DNA of 64,000 nt from an uncultured Muribaculaceae bacterium. Its GTDB lineage: Bacteria > Bacteroidota > Bacteroidia > Bacteroidales > Muribaculaceae. The stretch lies in assembly GCA_947381945.1 (NCBI GenBank), contig CANCXM010000003.1, positions 62,001 through 126,000 of the forward strand. Reading direction: 5' to 3'. Under the pieces are notes generated by a model. It was not told where the DNA came from. It saw only the letters and a list, made by a program, of their open reading frames with translations, and did not search any database. The stretch's first letter is position 1; each line of letters opens with the position of its first letter. Made by a program: the position numbers and the translations under genes. This document shows, one piece after another, positions 17,137-25,681 of this stretch.

Positions 17137-19320
17137 ATGTATAACTACAATGAGCTTGAAGCCATGGACGACTCGCAATTGCGGGAAATCGGACTATCAC
17201 ATGGCATAAAGAAAATCGACTCTTCCGACAAGGAAAGCATCATTTATGACATTCTTGAACAGCAGGCACGCGACGTGGCTGCCACTTCGACAGCCAATAT
17301 AGCGAAGGGCCGTCGAAAAAAAGACAATAATAATAAGGAGGAGAAGCCCCAGAGCGCTCCAAAACAGAAAAAAAACAATCCTGACGAACAAACGCAGCCT
17401 GCCGAAGCAGCCGCTGCACAACCGACTGAGCAACCGGCAAAGCGCCGCGGACGCAAGCCTAAGGCCGAAAACGCTCAAAACCAGCAGAATCAGGAAATAG
17501 CAAACACTCCCGTCCCCGAAGTGCAGGCACAGGAAACCGCACCTCAGCAGGAAGCGGCAATCGCTGAACAGCCTGTCGGCGAAGCCCAGCAGGAACAGGG
17601 CGAACAGCAACCGAAGCGCCGCCGTGGCCGTCCGCCACGCAATCCGCGCCCCGAAGATGCAAACGCTGCCGCTCCGACCGCAGAAAACGCAACGGAAAAC
17701 GATAATGCAGAAGCAAACGAAGGCGACGTCAAGTCTTCCGAACCCAAGGGATTCCTTCCTGCAGCAAGCAACAACAATACTGATACAGACAATGCTCAGG
17801 AGAATCAACCCGTGACTGAATCCGCTGAGGGTCAGCCCAAAGAAGAGCGTCCGCGCCACGGTGTGTTCATCCGCCCCGGCCAGTCGCCCGACATGATTGG
17901 GCCCGCTCCCGACAATGACAACCGTCCTGACGGACAGCAGCCTAAACGCGACTTCCGCCCGAAGGACAGCTCGTTTGGCTCATTCTTCCCCCGTGCCGGC
18001 GGTCGCACATTCGCACCCCGCACCCAGCAGGAAAAGGAACAGGCCATGCAGGCTCCGCAGCCCGCTCCCACTCCTATGCCTGCAGCTCCAATCGTGCTTG
18101 GCGAACCGGGAATGGAGAAACAACAGCCCCAAAACAAGAAGAACAAGAAGAACCGCAACAAAAATCAGCAGTTCGATCAGCCGAAGCCTCAGCCCTATAA
18201 TTTCGATGGCATAATCGAGACCACCGGCGTGCTTGAAATCGACCCCGCAGGTCATGGCTTCCTCCGTTCAAGCGACTACAACTATCTCCCCTCGCCTGAC
18301 GATGTCCTCGTCACCAAGGAACAGATCAAACAATATGCCCTCCGCACCGGCGACGTTGTCGACGCAACTCTCCGCGCTCCCCGCGAAGGTGATAAATACT
18401 ATCCCCTCAGCTCAGTGCGAAGCGTAAACGGCCGTTCACCCGAATATATCCGCGACCGCGTGGCATTCGAGCATCTTACACCCCTCTTCCCCGACGAGAA
18501 ATTCGACCTTACTTCAGGTCGTTCGAGCAATATCTCGACCCGCGTCGTCGACATGTTCTCCCCTATCGGCAAAGGTCAGCGCGGCTTGATTGTAGCGCCT
18601 CCGAAAACAGGTAAGACACTCCTACTCAAGGACATCGCCAATGCCATTGCAGAGAACCACCCGGAAACATACATCATGATTCTCCTCATCGACGAACGTC
18701 CGGAGGAAGTGACCGACATGAGCCGCAGCGTAAACGCCGAAGTCATCGCCTCGACATTCGACGAACCTGCCGACCGCCATGTCAAGATTGCATCCATCGT
18801 GCTTGAAAAGGCAAAACGCATGGTTGAATGTGGCCACGATGTCGTGATTCTCCTTGACTCCATCACCCGTCTGGCCCGCGCTTACAACACCTGCGCCCCA
18901 GCTTCAGGCAAAATCCTCTCAGGCGGTGTGGACGCCAACGCACTCCAGAAGCCCAAACGCTTCTTCGGCGCGGCGCGCAACATCGAGAACGGAGGTTCAC
19001 TCACCATCATCGCAACAGCTCTTACCGAGACAAGCTCCAAGATGGACGAAGTCATCTTTGAGGAATTCAAGGGAACAGGCAACATGGAGCTGCAGCTTGA
19101 CCGCAAGCTCTCCAACAAGCGCATCTTCCCCGCCGTCGACATCATGGCATCCTCAACCCGCCGCGACGACCTCCTGCTGCGCAACGAGACCCTCAACCGC
19201 ATGTGGATTCTCCGCCGTTTCCTCAGCGACCGCAACTCAATCGAGGCAATGGAATTCATCAAAGACCGTATGGAACGCACCTCCGACAACGACGAACTCC
19301 TCCGCACAATGGGCGACTAA
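17137..19320 (+). CDS. rho: Transcription termination factor Rho
   Basis: 727 aa. An N-terminal Rho-N helical domain ([18 protein letters not shown]) is followed by about 280 low-complexity residues rich in Gln, Pro, Asn, Arg and Glu (with KRRGRKP and [10 protein letters not shown]-hook-like runs), then the RNA-binding cold-shock-like domain (about 355-430, [19 protein letters not shown]) and the RecA-type ATPase with P-loop PPKTGKT, the [13 protein letters not shown] block and the Q/R-loop region. Rho is a hexameric RNA helicase that ends untranslated transcripts. The disordered insert is typical of Bacteroidota Rho and has been linked to phase separation in a Bacteroides. Own promoter and long leader upstream; hairpin downstream. 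Confidence 0.97.
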   Translation: MYNYNELEAMDDSQLREIGLSHGIKKIDSSDKESIIYDILEQQARDVAATSTANIAKGRRKKDNNNKEEKPQSAPKQKKNNPDEQTQPAEAAAAQPTEQPAKRRGRKPKAENAQNQQNQEIANTPVPEVQAQETAPQQEAAIAEQPVGEAQQEQGEQQPKRRRGRPPRNPRPEDANAAAPTAENATENDNAEANEGDVKSSEPKGFLPAASNNNTDTDNAQENQPVTESAEGQPKEERPRHGVFIRPGQSPDMIGPAPDNDNRPDGQQPKRDFRPKDSSFGSFFPRAGGRTFAPRTQQEKEQAMQAPQPAPTPMPAAPIVLGEPGMEKQQPQNKKNKKNRNKNQQFDQPKPQPYNFDGIIETTGVLEIDPAGHGFLRSSDYNYLPSPDDVLVTKEQIKQYALRTGDVVDATLRAPREGDKYYPLSSVRSVNGRSPEYIRDRVAFEHLTPLFPDEKFDLTSGRSSNISTRVVDMFSPIGKGQRGLIVAPPKTGKTLLLKDIANAIAENHPETYIMILLIDERPEEVTDMSRSVNAEVIASTFDEPADRHVKIASIVLEKAKRMVECGHDVVILLDSITRLARAYNTCAPASGKILSGGVDANALQKPKRFFGAARNIENGGSLTIIATALTETSSKMDEVIFEEFKGTGNMELQLDRKLSNKRIFPAVDIMASSTRRDDLLLRNETLNRMWILRRFLSDRNSIEAMEFIKDRMERTSDNDELLRTMGD

Positions 19321-19360
19321 TCCAGCCGCCTTACAAAAGGACCAATTTCAAAAAAAGATA

Positions 19361-19420
19361 GAAAATCAGCACAACAGGCCCGTGGAATTCAGAATTCCGC
19401 GGGCCTGTTGTGCTGATTTC
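19361..19420 (+). terminator. Hairpin after rho
   Basis: GAAAATCAGCACAACAGGCC and its mirror form a stem of nearly 30 bp around an AATTCAGAATT-like centre, with one mismatch near the tip. It has only a weak T-run, so it may act as a terminator or as a 3'-end stabiliser. Confidence 0.65.
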
Positions 19421-19805
19421 AAGTCAATCCTAAAATCATGAAAACAGATACAAACGAACAAAATAAGCAAAAGTAACAAAAGTATAATTCAATTAAAATT
19501 AACCTCTTGCGCCCTCCGACTTTCTGTCGTTCCGTACCTTTTTCAGACGTTTACAAATTTCATGCACTATAATTACCCCCCTCTTATTCATATCTATAAC
19601 TTAACATATTTGGTATCAATCCAAAAATCCAGATTAACATTCTATTACAGTAAGGAAAAATTCGGATTACCATTCCATTATCGGAAGGCAGCAAGCAAGC
19701 TGCGAAGCAGCGGTACGGTGGTAGCCCCTCATCGAGCGCGATGCAATGAAGCCCGCAGGGCGAAATTGCGGCGCGCGAAGGTGTGGGGAAAAGGAATATC
19801 CACTC

Positions 19806-19875
19806 ACGGGCATCGAAGATGTCCGACAATAACCAATTCCCTCGTGTGGTATTATCGGACATCTTCAATGCCCGT
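19806..19875. repeat. Long inverted repeat (about 29-bp arms)
   Basis: Arm ACGGGCATCGAAGATGTCCG at 19806 onward is mirrored at 19847-19875 with about two mismatches. It could fold as a hairpin in RNA; it is followed by a run of A on the plus strand rather than T. Confidence 0.7.
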
Positions 19876-19985
19876 CATGAAAAAAATCTACTCTACTCAT
19901 GAATATCAATCGGATATATGCTCAAAGAAAATAATTATAACCAATAATTTCATATTACTTCCAATAGAATATATCAAATCCATAA

Positions 19986-20023
19986 TTGGCAAGACAATTC
20001 ATATTTGGTAAGACAATCCATAT
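19986..20023. promoter_or_regulatory. Tandem 19-bp direct repeat upstream of ribD-like operon
   Basis: TTGGCAAGACAATTCATAT (19986-20004) is followed directly by TTGGTAAGACAATCCATAT (20005-20023), two mismatches. It lies about 30 bp upstream of a TAATTTTG -7 box (20055-20062). Adjacent direct repeats spaced near two helical turns are a common form for activator or repressor sites; the protein is unknown. Confidence 0.45.
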
Positions 20024-20054
20024 AAATGGTTAGTCAAGGGAATTGGGAAGATAT

Positions 20055-20062
20055 TAATTTTG
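20055..20062 (+). promoter_or_regulatory. Candidate -7 promoter box
   Basis: TAATTTTG matches TAnnTTTG, about 80 bp before the SDR relic and 180 bp before the reductase gene. The -33 position is not convincing. Confidence 0.4.
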
Positions 20063-20140
20063 CAATATCCGAAAACTGCACAATGGCGTGATAATACCAT
20101 TATGAATAAAATCAAAAAAAATCTATGAATAAAAATTAAG

Positions 20141-20242
20141 ATGAAAAAAGATGTGATGATATTGACCGGCGCTGACTTCCTTATCGACGGAAGGGCTACA
20201 GCCTCATATTTTTACGGACCATTAAACCCAAATGCAAAATGA
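20141..20242 (+). pseudogene. C-terminal relic of a short-chain dehydrogenase (33 codons)
   Basis: A short frame from ATG at 20141 to TGA at 20240-20242. Residues ILTGADFLIDGRATASYFYG look like the conserved end of classical SDR oxidoreductases (TG-x-D-x-x-x-DGG-x-T), with Arg in place of the second Gly of the usual DGG. The rest of the SDR is missing; the frame is closed 13 bp before the ATG. Its stop overlaps the start of the next gene (ATGA), so it may still serve as a short leader for coupled translation. Reading this as the remnant of a deleted upstream gene is inference. Confidence 0.6.
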
Positions 20243-20919
20243 AAAGGCCATACATAGTTTGCCACATAGTGGCATCAATCGACGGACGCATCGACTGCTC
20301 GATGGTCGACAAAATCAGTGGCGACGAATATTACGACACCTTAGCCAAACTCGAATGCCCGACGCAGCTTGAAGGCCGCGTCACAATGGAGCACTACAGC
20401 GCATTGAAAGAACCATTCGTAGCCAATGACAAGACTCCGCTCAGAATGACATCGGTCTATAAGGCCATCGACTCGGACGGATATATAGTGGCGGTTGACA
20501 CCTACGGCAAATTGTGTTGGCCGTCATCTGAGATTGACGGTGCGCCACTCGTCTGCATTGTCAGCGAACAAGTATCGCTGGAATATCTTGACATGCTAAA
20601 AAATGAAGGCATCTCATATATCTGCATCGGCCAAAATGCCATCGACTTACCAAAGGCCATGGAAATCCTGCACTCCGAATTCGGCGTGAAGCGCATGGCC
20701 GTCCTTGGCGGCGGACACATCAACGGCGGTTTCCTTGCAGCCGGACTGATTGATGAAGTCAGTCTGCTCCTTGCTCCCGGCATTGACGGACGCAAAGGTC
20801 AGACAGCTCTTTTCGATGGCATAGAGGATATGAACCATATCCCGGTTAAATTATCGCTGGAAAGCGTTGAGCGCATTGAGAACGGTACATTATGGATAAG
20901 ATATAAAACTAACTATTGA
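20239..20919 (+). CDS. RibD C-terminal/DHFR-fold reductase family protein
   Basis: 226 aa. The RibD_C fold is seen in the N-terminal VASIDGRIDC, the central SYICIGQNAIDLPKAMEIL and the nicotinamide-binding VLGGGHINGGFLAAGLIDEVSLLLAPGIDG. RibD-C domains reduce the ribosyl side chain in riboflavin synthesis, but stand-alone copies like this are mostly of unknown substrate. It starts inside the stop of the SDR relic and its stop TGA overlaps the ATG of the flavodoxin gene, so the three are translationally coupled. A flavin- or NADPH-linked redox role is inference. Confidence 0.85.
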   Translation: MKRPYIVCHIVASIDGRIDCSMVDKISGDEYYDTLAKLECPTQLEGRVTMEHYSALKEPFVANDKTPLRMTSVYKAIDSDGYIVAVDTYGKLCWPSSEIDGAPLVCIVSEQVSLEYLDMLKNEGISYICIGQNAIDLPKAMEILHSEFGVKRMAVLGGGHINGGFLAAGLIDEVSLLLAPGIDGRKGQTALFDGIEDMNHIPVKLSLESVERIENGTLWIRYKTNY

Positions 20920-21569
20920 TGAGAAAGATAATCAGCATGGTTGTCATGTTTGTAGTCTCTGCCATGTCAATGATGTCATGTGCGGGTAATGACTCCAATG
21001 CGGCAACCGATTCAAAAACAAGAAAAGAAAAAAGTATGGAAACAGCATTGCCAGGCAAAAAAATTCTTGTGGCATTTTTCTCCCATACCGGCGAAAACTA
21101 CGGCGTAGGCAACATATCGGAGGGCAACACCCATATCATCGCAAAAATGATATCCGAAGCAACCGGAGGCACGCTCTTTGAGATTGTACCGGAAAAGGAA
21201 TATCCCCACGACTCATACGATGCTGTGGTTGAGATTGCCAAACAGGAGAAAGCCAAGAAGGCGCGTCCCGCAATAAAAGGCGACGTCAAGGTAGAAGATT
21301 ACGACGTTATTTTCATAGGCTATCCGAACTGGTGGGGCGATATGCCGATGCCGGTATATACATTCTTGGAAAAGCATGATTGGAACGGCAAGACCGTCGT
21401 CCCGTTCTGCACCCATGAGGGTAGCGGTCTCTCAAACACCGAAAAACATATAGCGGAAACCTGCAAGGGTGCAACTGTCGTTAATGGCCTTGCGGTCCGT
21501 GGCGCAACCTCACAGAATAATCGTGAACAAGCCCGAAAAACTGTCAGCTCGTGGCTCAACAAATTATAG
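20919..21569 (+). CDS. Flavodoxin-like lipoprotein
   Basis: 216 aa from ATG 20919, which overlaps the preceding stop; an upstream TTG gives no advantage. The signal peptide with lipobox SMMSC shows export and lipidation, then a flavodoxin domain: ILVAFFSHTGEN (FMN phosphate loop), FIGYPNWWGDMPMPVYTFLE and the CTHEGSGL loop. Such flavodoxin-4 type proteins bind FMN and may carry electrons for reduction reactions. Extracytoplasmic flavodoxin-fold lipoproteins occur widely in Bacteroidales, with poorly known roles. Last gene of its small operon; an intrinsic terminator follows. Confidence 0.88.
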   Translation: MRKIISMVVMFVVSAMSMMSCAGNDSNAATDSKTRKEKSMETALPGKKILVAFFSHTGENYGVGNISEGNTHIIAKMISEATGGTLFEIVPEKEYPHDSYDAVVEIAKQEKAKKARPAIKGDVKVEDYDVIFIGYPNWWGDMPMPVYTFLEKHDWNGKTVVPFCTHEGSGLSNTEKHIAETCKGATVVNGLAVRGATSQNNREQARKTVSSWLNKL

Positions 21570-21589
21570 AATCCACAAAATAAAATGAC

Positions 21590-21639
21590 AAAAAATCCGG
21601 AAGCGACATGGATTTCCATCTATCGCTTCCGGATTTTTT
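21590..21639. terminator. Bidirectional intrinsic terminator
   Basis: AAAAAATCCGGAAGCGA (21590-21606) pairs perfectly with TCGCTTCCGGATTTTTT (21623-21639); T-run on both strands. It separates the converging flavodoxin and rpiB genes. Confidence 0.9.
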
Positions 21640-21662
21640 GTATTTATACGTTTAGCTGAAGA

Positions 21663-22121
21663 TTATTTCTCAGGTACAGGTATCTTCTCGACACGGCGTT
21701 CGTGACGGCCACCGTCAAAGGGAGTATTCAAGAAAGTCTCCACAATATTGATTGCAGTCACATTGTCGATGAAACGGGCGGGAAGCACGAGGACATTGGC
21801 ATTGTTGTGACGACGTGCGAGTTCGGCAAGTTCTACATTCCAGCAGAGAGCCGCACGGACACCCTGATGCTTGTTGAGTGTAATGCCGATACCATTTCCG
21901 GAGCCACAGAGGGCGATACCGGGATAGACTTCGCCATTCTCGACAGCAAAAGCGCAGGGATGAGCGAAATCGGCATAGTCACAACTGTCAGCCGAATATG
22001 TGCCGAAATCCTTATATTCAATGTTCATGGAGTCAAAATAGCCTTCAAGAACCATTTTCATCTCATAGCCGGCGTGGTCGCTGCAGAACCCTACAGGTGT
22101 ATTTTCTTTTAAAATTGACAT
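21663..22121 (-). CDS. rpiB: Ribose-5-phosphate isomerase B
   Basis: 152 aa. VGFCSDHAGYEMK at the N-terminus, the ALCGSGNGIGITLNKHQGVRAA motif (catalytic region) and RRHNNANVLVLPAR are classic RpiB/LacAB features. It interconverts ribose 5-phosphate and ribulose 5-phosphate in the pentose phosphate pathway. The catalytic Cys of many RpiB is present in ALCGSGNG. It is the last gene of the yicC-gmk-nadD-DUF5063-rpiB row, 69 bp after the DUF5063 stop region begins. Confidence 0.95.
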   Translation of the reverse strand: MSILKENTPVGFCSDHAGYEMKMVLEGYFDSMNIEYKDFGTYSADSCDYADFAHPCAFAVENGEVYPGIALCGSGNGIGITLNKHQGVRAALCWNVELAELARRHNNANVLVLPARFIDNVTAINIVETFLNTPFDGGRHERRVEKIPVPEK

Positions 22122-22154
22122 AAGTGGTGGATTATTCTTTATTAAGGTTAGTGT

Positions 22155-22691
22155 TCAGAGATTGTCGTCATCATCCTCATCATCCGAGGCAGACGAATAG
22201 TAGATGTTGTTGAGCGGGCGCATAAGATTGCACACACGCTGGCTCCAATATGCACCGAAATCATCCTTGACGGCTGTCAGGGCTGAGTTGATCATTTCTT
22301 CCGGAGCATCCTTCACCATGACAAAGAAATTATAAAGCACCTGGAACACATCACAGATACCCTCCGCCACACTCATGCCTATCGGCGTGTCGGAATATTT
22401 CATGTCCTCTTCGAAAACTTCAAGATACACGTCATCCTCCCCAAGCAGGTTTTCAATCTGGCGTCGGATGGACTCATAGTAATCCTCATCGAGAAAACTC
22501 TCGATGTAGGCATCCTCTTCGTCAAGCAAAGGTGCCGGTTTCAGATCGGATGCGGAAATATAGATGCGTGGAAGAAGCCTGAGCATCGATGCGACGAAGG
22601 AATTACGGTTTGACTCGCGCGCATTTTCGACGGCCAGACAGAATTCATTGCAAAGCGCAATGAAAGCAAGTGAATTAGGACTTAGCTCCAT
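22155..22691 (-). CDS. DUF5063 domain protein
   Basis: 178 aa from ATG 22691, which overlaps the nadD end by 17 bp; an alternative start at 22724 would lie deeper in nadD. All-helical, acidic, with LPRIYISASDLKPAP, FLDEDYYESIRRQIENLLGEDDVYLEVFEED and a poly-acidic tail (DDEDDDD). It resembles the Bacteroidota DUF5063 family, function unknown. Position behind nadD in an essential-gene operon is the only functional hint. Confidence 0.75.
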   Translation of the reverse strand: MELSPNSLAFIALCNEFCLAVENARESNRNSFVASMLRLLPRIYISASDLKPAPLLDEEDAYIESFLDEDYYESIRRQIENLLGEDDVYLEVFEEDMKYSDTPIGMSVAEGICDVFQVLYNFFVMVKDAPEEMINSALTAVKDDFGAYWSQRVCNLMRPLNNIYYSSASDDEDDDDNL

Positions 22692-23256
22692 AAAGATTGT
22701 TTTGTTTGATATAATCAAAGACACCGTGAGGGAGGAAATAGTTCATATCCTTCCCTTTTGCGATGGCTTTGCGCAGGAAGGTGCTCGACAGGTCGGCCAT
22801 CGGAGCATTCACCACGTCTACGCCATCCTCATAGATGGTACCGACAGGATAGCCGGGTCGTGGATAGACGATGACACCGAAATCCGACAGGATTGCCTCA
22901 TGGTCCTTCCATTGGTCGAAAATCTTCCAGTTGTCGCTTCCGATTATGAGTTTGAAAGTATGACGCGGATAGCGCTTGGCAAGATAGCGGAGAGTGTTGA
23001 TGGTGTATGATGGCTTCGGCATTGTCAGCTCGTAGTCACACACGTTTAGCCCTTCGGCTTTCTCCGTGGCTATCTCAAGCATTTTCAGACGGGTAATGTC
23101 CGGTATAAGTTCATCCGAACCGACTTTGAGCGGATTCAATGGCGAAAGCGTAAGCCATACCTCATCAAGTCCTGCAAACTGCTGCAGATAGCTTGCAAGC
23201 ATCAGATGTCCAATATGCACGGGATTGAAAGATCCTCCTAAGATACCTATCGTCAT
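22675..23256 (-). CDS. nadD: Nicotinate-nucleotide adenylyltransferase
   Basis: 193 aa. The nucleotidyltransferase motif GILGGSFNPVHIGHLMLA at the N-terminus holds the (T/H)xGH signature, with SDNWKIFDQWKDHEAIL in the middle and the C-terminal substrate loop ADLSSTFLRKAIAKGKD (ISSTxIR-like). It adenylates nicotinate mononucleotide to deamido-NAD. It lies 76 bp behind gmk and overlaps the DUF5063 gene. Confidence 0.95.
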   Translation of the reverse strand: MTIGILGGSFNPVHIGHLMLASYLQQFAGLDEVWLTLSPLNPLKVGSDELIPDITRLKMLEIATEKAEGLNVCDYELTMPKPSYTINTLRYLAKRYPRHTFKLIIGSDNWKIFDQWKDHEAILSDFGVIVYPRPGYPVGTIYEDGVDVVNAPMADLSSTFLRKAIAKGKDMNYFLPHGVFDYIKQNNLYGAKS

Positions 23257-23332
23257 GTCTCAAATTCTTTAAGTTGAAAAAATGCTTGTCAGAATATCGG
23301 CAGGTCAGTGAGCCGGAAAGGACTTGTCACTG

Positions 23333-23899
23333 TTAACCGACAAAATTCTTGATTCTGGCGTCAACCTCGGCTATCGCATGGTCAAGATTATCGTTGACGA
23401 CAACGCAATCGAAGTCAGAAGCGAACGACAGTTCATATTCAGCTTTCGCGAGGCGCTGCTCGATGGCTTCGGGAGCATCAGTGCCTCTTCCGGTCAGACG
23501 CGCGCGCAATGATTCAAGACTCGGTGGCTGGATAAAGATGCTTATGGCCTGCTTGCCGTACATCCGTTTCACATTCACACCACCTTTCACGTCAATGTCG
23601 AGAATCACATTGTGGCCTTCACCGGTGATACGCGAAATCTCACTTTTCAATGTCCCGTAGAATCTGCCGGGATAAACCTCCTCGAATTCAACAAAGGCAT
23701 CATTCTCGATTGAGTTTTTGAACTCCTCGTCAGAGAGGAAATAATAATTGATACCATGCTGCTCCTCACCGCGCGGAGGGCGGTTGGTGGCTGAGATTGA
23801 AAACTGCATGTCAATCTCGCCCTTGTCAAGAAGCGCAGAGATTATTGTCGATTTTCCTGTCCCGGATGGAGCCGATATGATGATTATTTTACCTGTCAT
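23333..23899 (-). CDS. gmk: Guanylate kinase
   Basis: 188 aa from ATG 23899; upstream there is only a TTG. P-loop SAPSGTGKST, GMP-binding FSISATNRPPRGEEQHGINYYFLS, and LID region LTGRGTDAPEAIEQRLAKAEYE are intact. It phosphorylates GMP to GDP in the cytosol. Follows yicC by 29 bp; the yicC-gmk pair is widely conserved. Confidence 0.96.
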   Translation of the reverse strand: MTGKIIIISAPSGTGKSTIISALLDKGEIDMQFSISATNRPPRGEEQHGINYYFLSDEEFKNSIENDAFVEFEEVYPGRFYGTLKSEISRITGEGHNVILDIDVKGGVNVKRMYGKQAISIFIQPPSLESLRARLTGRGTDAPEAIEQRLAKAEYELSFASDFDCVVVNDNLDHAIAEVDARIKNFVG

Positions 23900-23928
23900 A
23901 GGTGAAATCGTATATGGTTGAGTCAATC

Positions 23929-24804
23929 TTACATCACGTTGAGCACCTGCTCCTTTATCTGTTCGAGCACATCCTTCATCTGCACCACAATCTTCTGCAT
24001 TTCAGCATGGTTGCTCTTGGAGCCGAGTGTATTTATCTCGCGACCCATTTCCTGACTGATGAAACCGAGTTTCTTGCCTTGACCTTTGGGTCCCTCCATT
24101 GTCTCGATGAAATAGTTGAGATGCTGGGCAAGACGCTGCTTTTCCTCGTTGACATCGAGTTTCTCAATGTAGAAGAACAGCTCCTGTTCAAGACGGCTGC
24201 GGTCATAGTCAACACCGTGGATTTTGGCAAGGCCCTCTTCCATGCGGGTGCGTATCTTTGCCACACGCTCCTCCTCGAACTGAGGCACGAGTGCGAGAAG
24301 CTGGCGGATACGTTCGATGCGGGTTGCGAAAAAGCTTTCGAGTTTCTCCCCTTCAGTCCGGCGGAAAGCCATCAGACGGTCGGCGGCAGCATCCAGTGCC
24401 TCCATCACCCCGCTCACTTCGGTCTCGTCGGCCTCGCCGGGAGTCTCGCTCTTCATGACATCGGGGAAACGCATCAGAACACCATACCAGTCCTGCGGGA
24501 CGGAAATACCAAGTTCAGCAGCAGCGTTTTCAACATCTTCTTTATAAGCCTTCAAAGCTGCGACGTTAAGTTTCACCGATGCATCACCGGTCACATTCTC
24601 CACATAGACGGTCATGTCGACCTTTCCACGTTCGAGAATTGCAGCCACACGGTTTCTCATTTCAAGTTCCTGAGCGCGCAACGACGACGGCACACGCGCG
24701 GCAATATCAATCTGCTTGCTGTTAAGCGATTTGATTTCTACCGTAATTTTTTTGCCGGGAAGCTCCGTCACGGCTTTCCCGAATCCCGTCATTGAATATA
24801 ACAT
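23929..24804 (-). CDS. yicC: YicC family endoribonuclease-like protein
   Basis: 291 aa from ATG 24804 (MLYSMTGFGKA), the canonical YicC start. The N-terminal YicC_N domain (KSLNSKQIDIAARVPSSLR) and C-terminal DUF1732 (LDVNEEKQRLAQHLNYF, KLGFISQEMGREINTLGSKSN) are complete. E. coli YicC is a metal-dependent RNase acting on specific RNAs. First gene of its operon, divergent from tsaB across 178 bp with a promoter box for each side. Confidence 0.92.
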   Translation of the reverse strand: MLYSMTGFGKAVTELPGKKITVEIKSLNSKQIDIAARVPSSLRAQELEMRNRVAAILERGKVDMTVYVENVTGDASVKLNVAALKAYKEDVENAAAELGISVPQDWYGVLMRFPDVMKSETPGEADETEVSGVMEALDAAADRLMAFRRTEGEKLESFFATRIERIRQLLALVPQFEEERVAKIRTRMEEGLAKIHGVDYDRSRLEQELFFYIEKLDVNEEKQRLAQHLNYFIETMEGPKGQGKKLGFISQEMGREINTLGSKSNHAEMQKIVVQMKDVLEQIKEQVLNVM

Positions 24805-24878
24805 GATAAGGCGTAATTTTATAGCCCGGTTATCGGGGCTTTCCACTGTGAAATGCGAACCGGGGATGATTTTTACCA

Positions 24879-24907
24879 CAAAATTACAATTTTCTCACGA
24901 TAAACAA
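24879..24907 (-). promoter_or_regulatory. yicC operon promoter candidate
   Basis: Minus strand: TTG at 24905-24907, 18-bp spacer, TAATTTTG at 24879-24886. Both spacing and boxes fit the Bacteroidota primary promoter; 75 bp before yicC. Confidence 0.6.
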
Positions 24908-24908
24908 G

Positions 24909-24916
24909 TAACTTTG
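24909..24916 (+). promoter_or_regulatory. tsaB promoter candidate (-7 box)
   Basis: TAACTTTG matches TAnnTTTG, 67 bp before the tsaB start and back to back with the yicC promoter. The -33 element is not clear. Confidence 0.5.
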
Positions 24917-24982
24917 TCCTAAATTTTGACGCGGGACTTTACGATTCCCGCAACCAATCAGAATCAAGAGAGCGTTAGAAAC

Positions 24983-25681
24983 ATGGCCGTAATACTAAAT
25001 ATCGACACATCGACCAACCATTGCTCGGTGGCGCTTACCGCCGAAGGCATGGTCCTTGCCCATCAGGAAGAGGGGGGCGGACGCAACCACGCCGCACTTC
25101 TGAGTGACTACATCAAATATTGCCTCGATTTTGCCCGCGAAAAGGAATTGAAGCTCGAGGCCGTCGCAGTCTCTACCGGACCGGGAAGCTACACCGGCCT
25201 GCGCATAGGTCTGTCGGAAGCAAAGGGTCTCGCCTACTCGCTCGACATTCCTCTCATCGGAATCGACACCCTGCGCATCATGGCCTGCAACGTAATGTTC
25301 ACACAGGAACTTGAAGGTGACGAAATCTTCGTCCCCATGATTGATGCAAGGCGCATGGAGGTCTACACGGCTGCATTTGACTTCGCTCTTCAGGAAGTAA
25401 TGCCCCAGCAGGCACTCATACTCTCGCCGGAGAGCTATGCCGACATCATCGAATCCAACCGCAAGGTGCTTCTTTTCGGCAACGGTTCCGACAAGGCGCG
25501 CGAACTTATAACGGCTCCCAACGTGCAGTTCATACCCGACATCCACCCGCTTGCAATCGACATGATAGCACTTGCTGAGCGCGCCTATTCGCAGCGCGAT
25601 TTCATGGACATAGCCTACAGCGTCCCCAACTATATCAAGGACTTCCAGGCATCAACTCCGAAAAAGAACGTGCTCGGGTGA
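24983..25681 (+). CDS. tsaB: tRNA threonylcarbamoyladenosine synthesis protein TsaB
   Basis: 232 aa from ATG 24983 (MAVILNIDTS); the upstream TTG would add 19 residues unlike the family. The ASKHA start LNIDTSTNHCSVAL and the signature AVSTGPGSYTGLRIGLSEAKGLAY are textbook TsaB, an inactive protease-like partner of TsaD in making t6A at position 37 of ANN-decoding tRNAs. The stop overlaps the GTG start of the methyltransferase gene (GTGA). Confidence 0.94.
   Translation: MAVILNIDTSTNHCSVALTAEGMVLAHQEEGGGRNHAALLSDYIKYCLDFAREKELKLEAVAVSTGPGSYTGLRIGLSEAKGLAYSLDIPLIGIDTLRIMACNVMFTQELEGDEIFVPMIDARRMEVYTAAFDFALQEVMPQQALILSPESYADIIESNRKVLLFGNGSDKARELITAPNVQFIPDIHPLAIDMIALAERAYSQRDFMDIAYSVPNYIKDFQASTPKKNVLG

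Larger units (their letters stand above)
19421..20054. other. Gene-free intergenic stretch with a GC-rich structured block
   Basis: An AT-rich flank surrounds a sharply GC-rich block (about 19685-19800). No open frame here looks like a protein. A long inverted repeat follows: 19806-19834 pairs with 19847-19875 (core GGGCAT, GAAGATGTCCGA) with few mismatches and a 12-nt loop. The composition jump and perfect stem suggest a dispersed intergenic repeat or a structured RNA; I cannot tell which without a genome self-comparison. Confidence 0.4.

Noticed and set aside
17197..17859. Minus-strand frames of up to 220 codons inside rho
   Set aside because: They arise from the GC-rich, repetitive codons of the disordered Rho insert; Cys/Leu/Arg-rich translations without sense.
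19562..20011. 149-codon plus frame and 94-codon minus frame after rho
   Set aside because: Both run across the inverted repeat and the composition jump; translations look random. Kept as a non-coding element.
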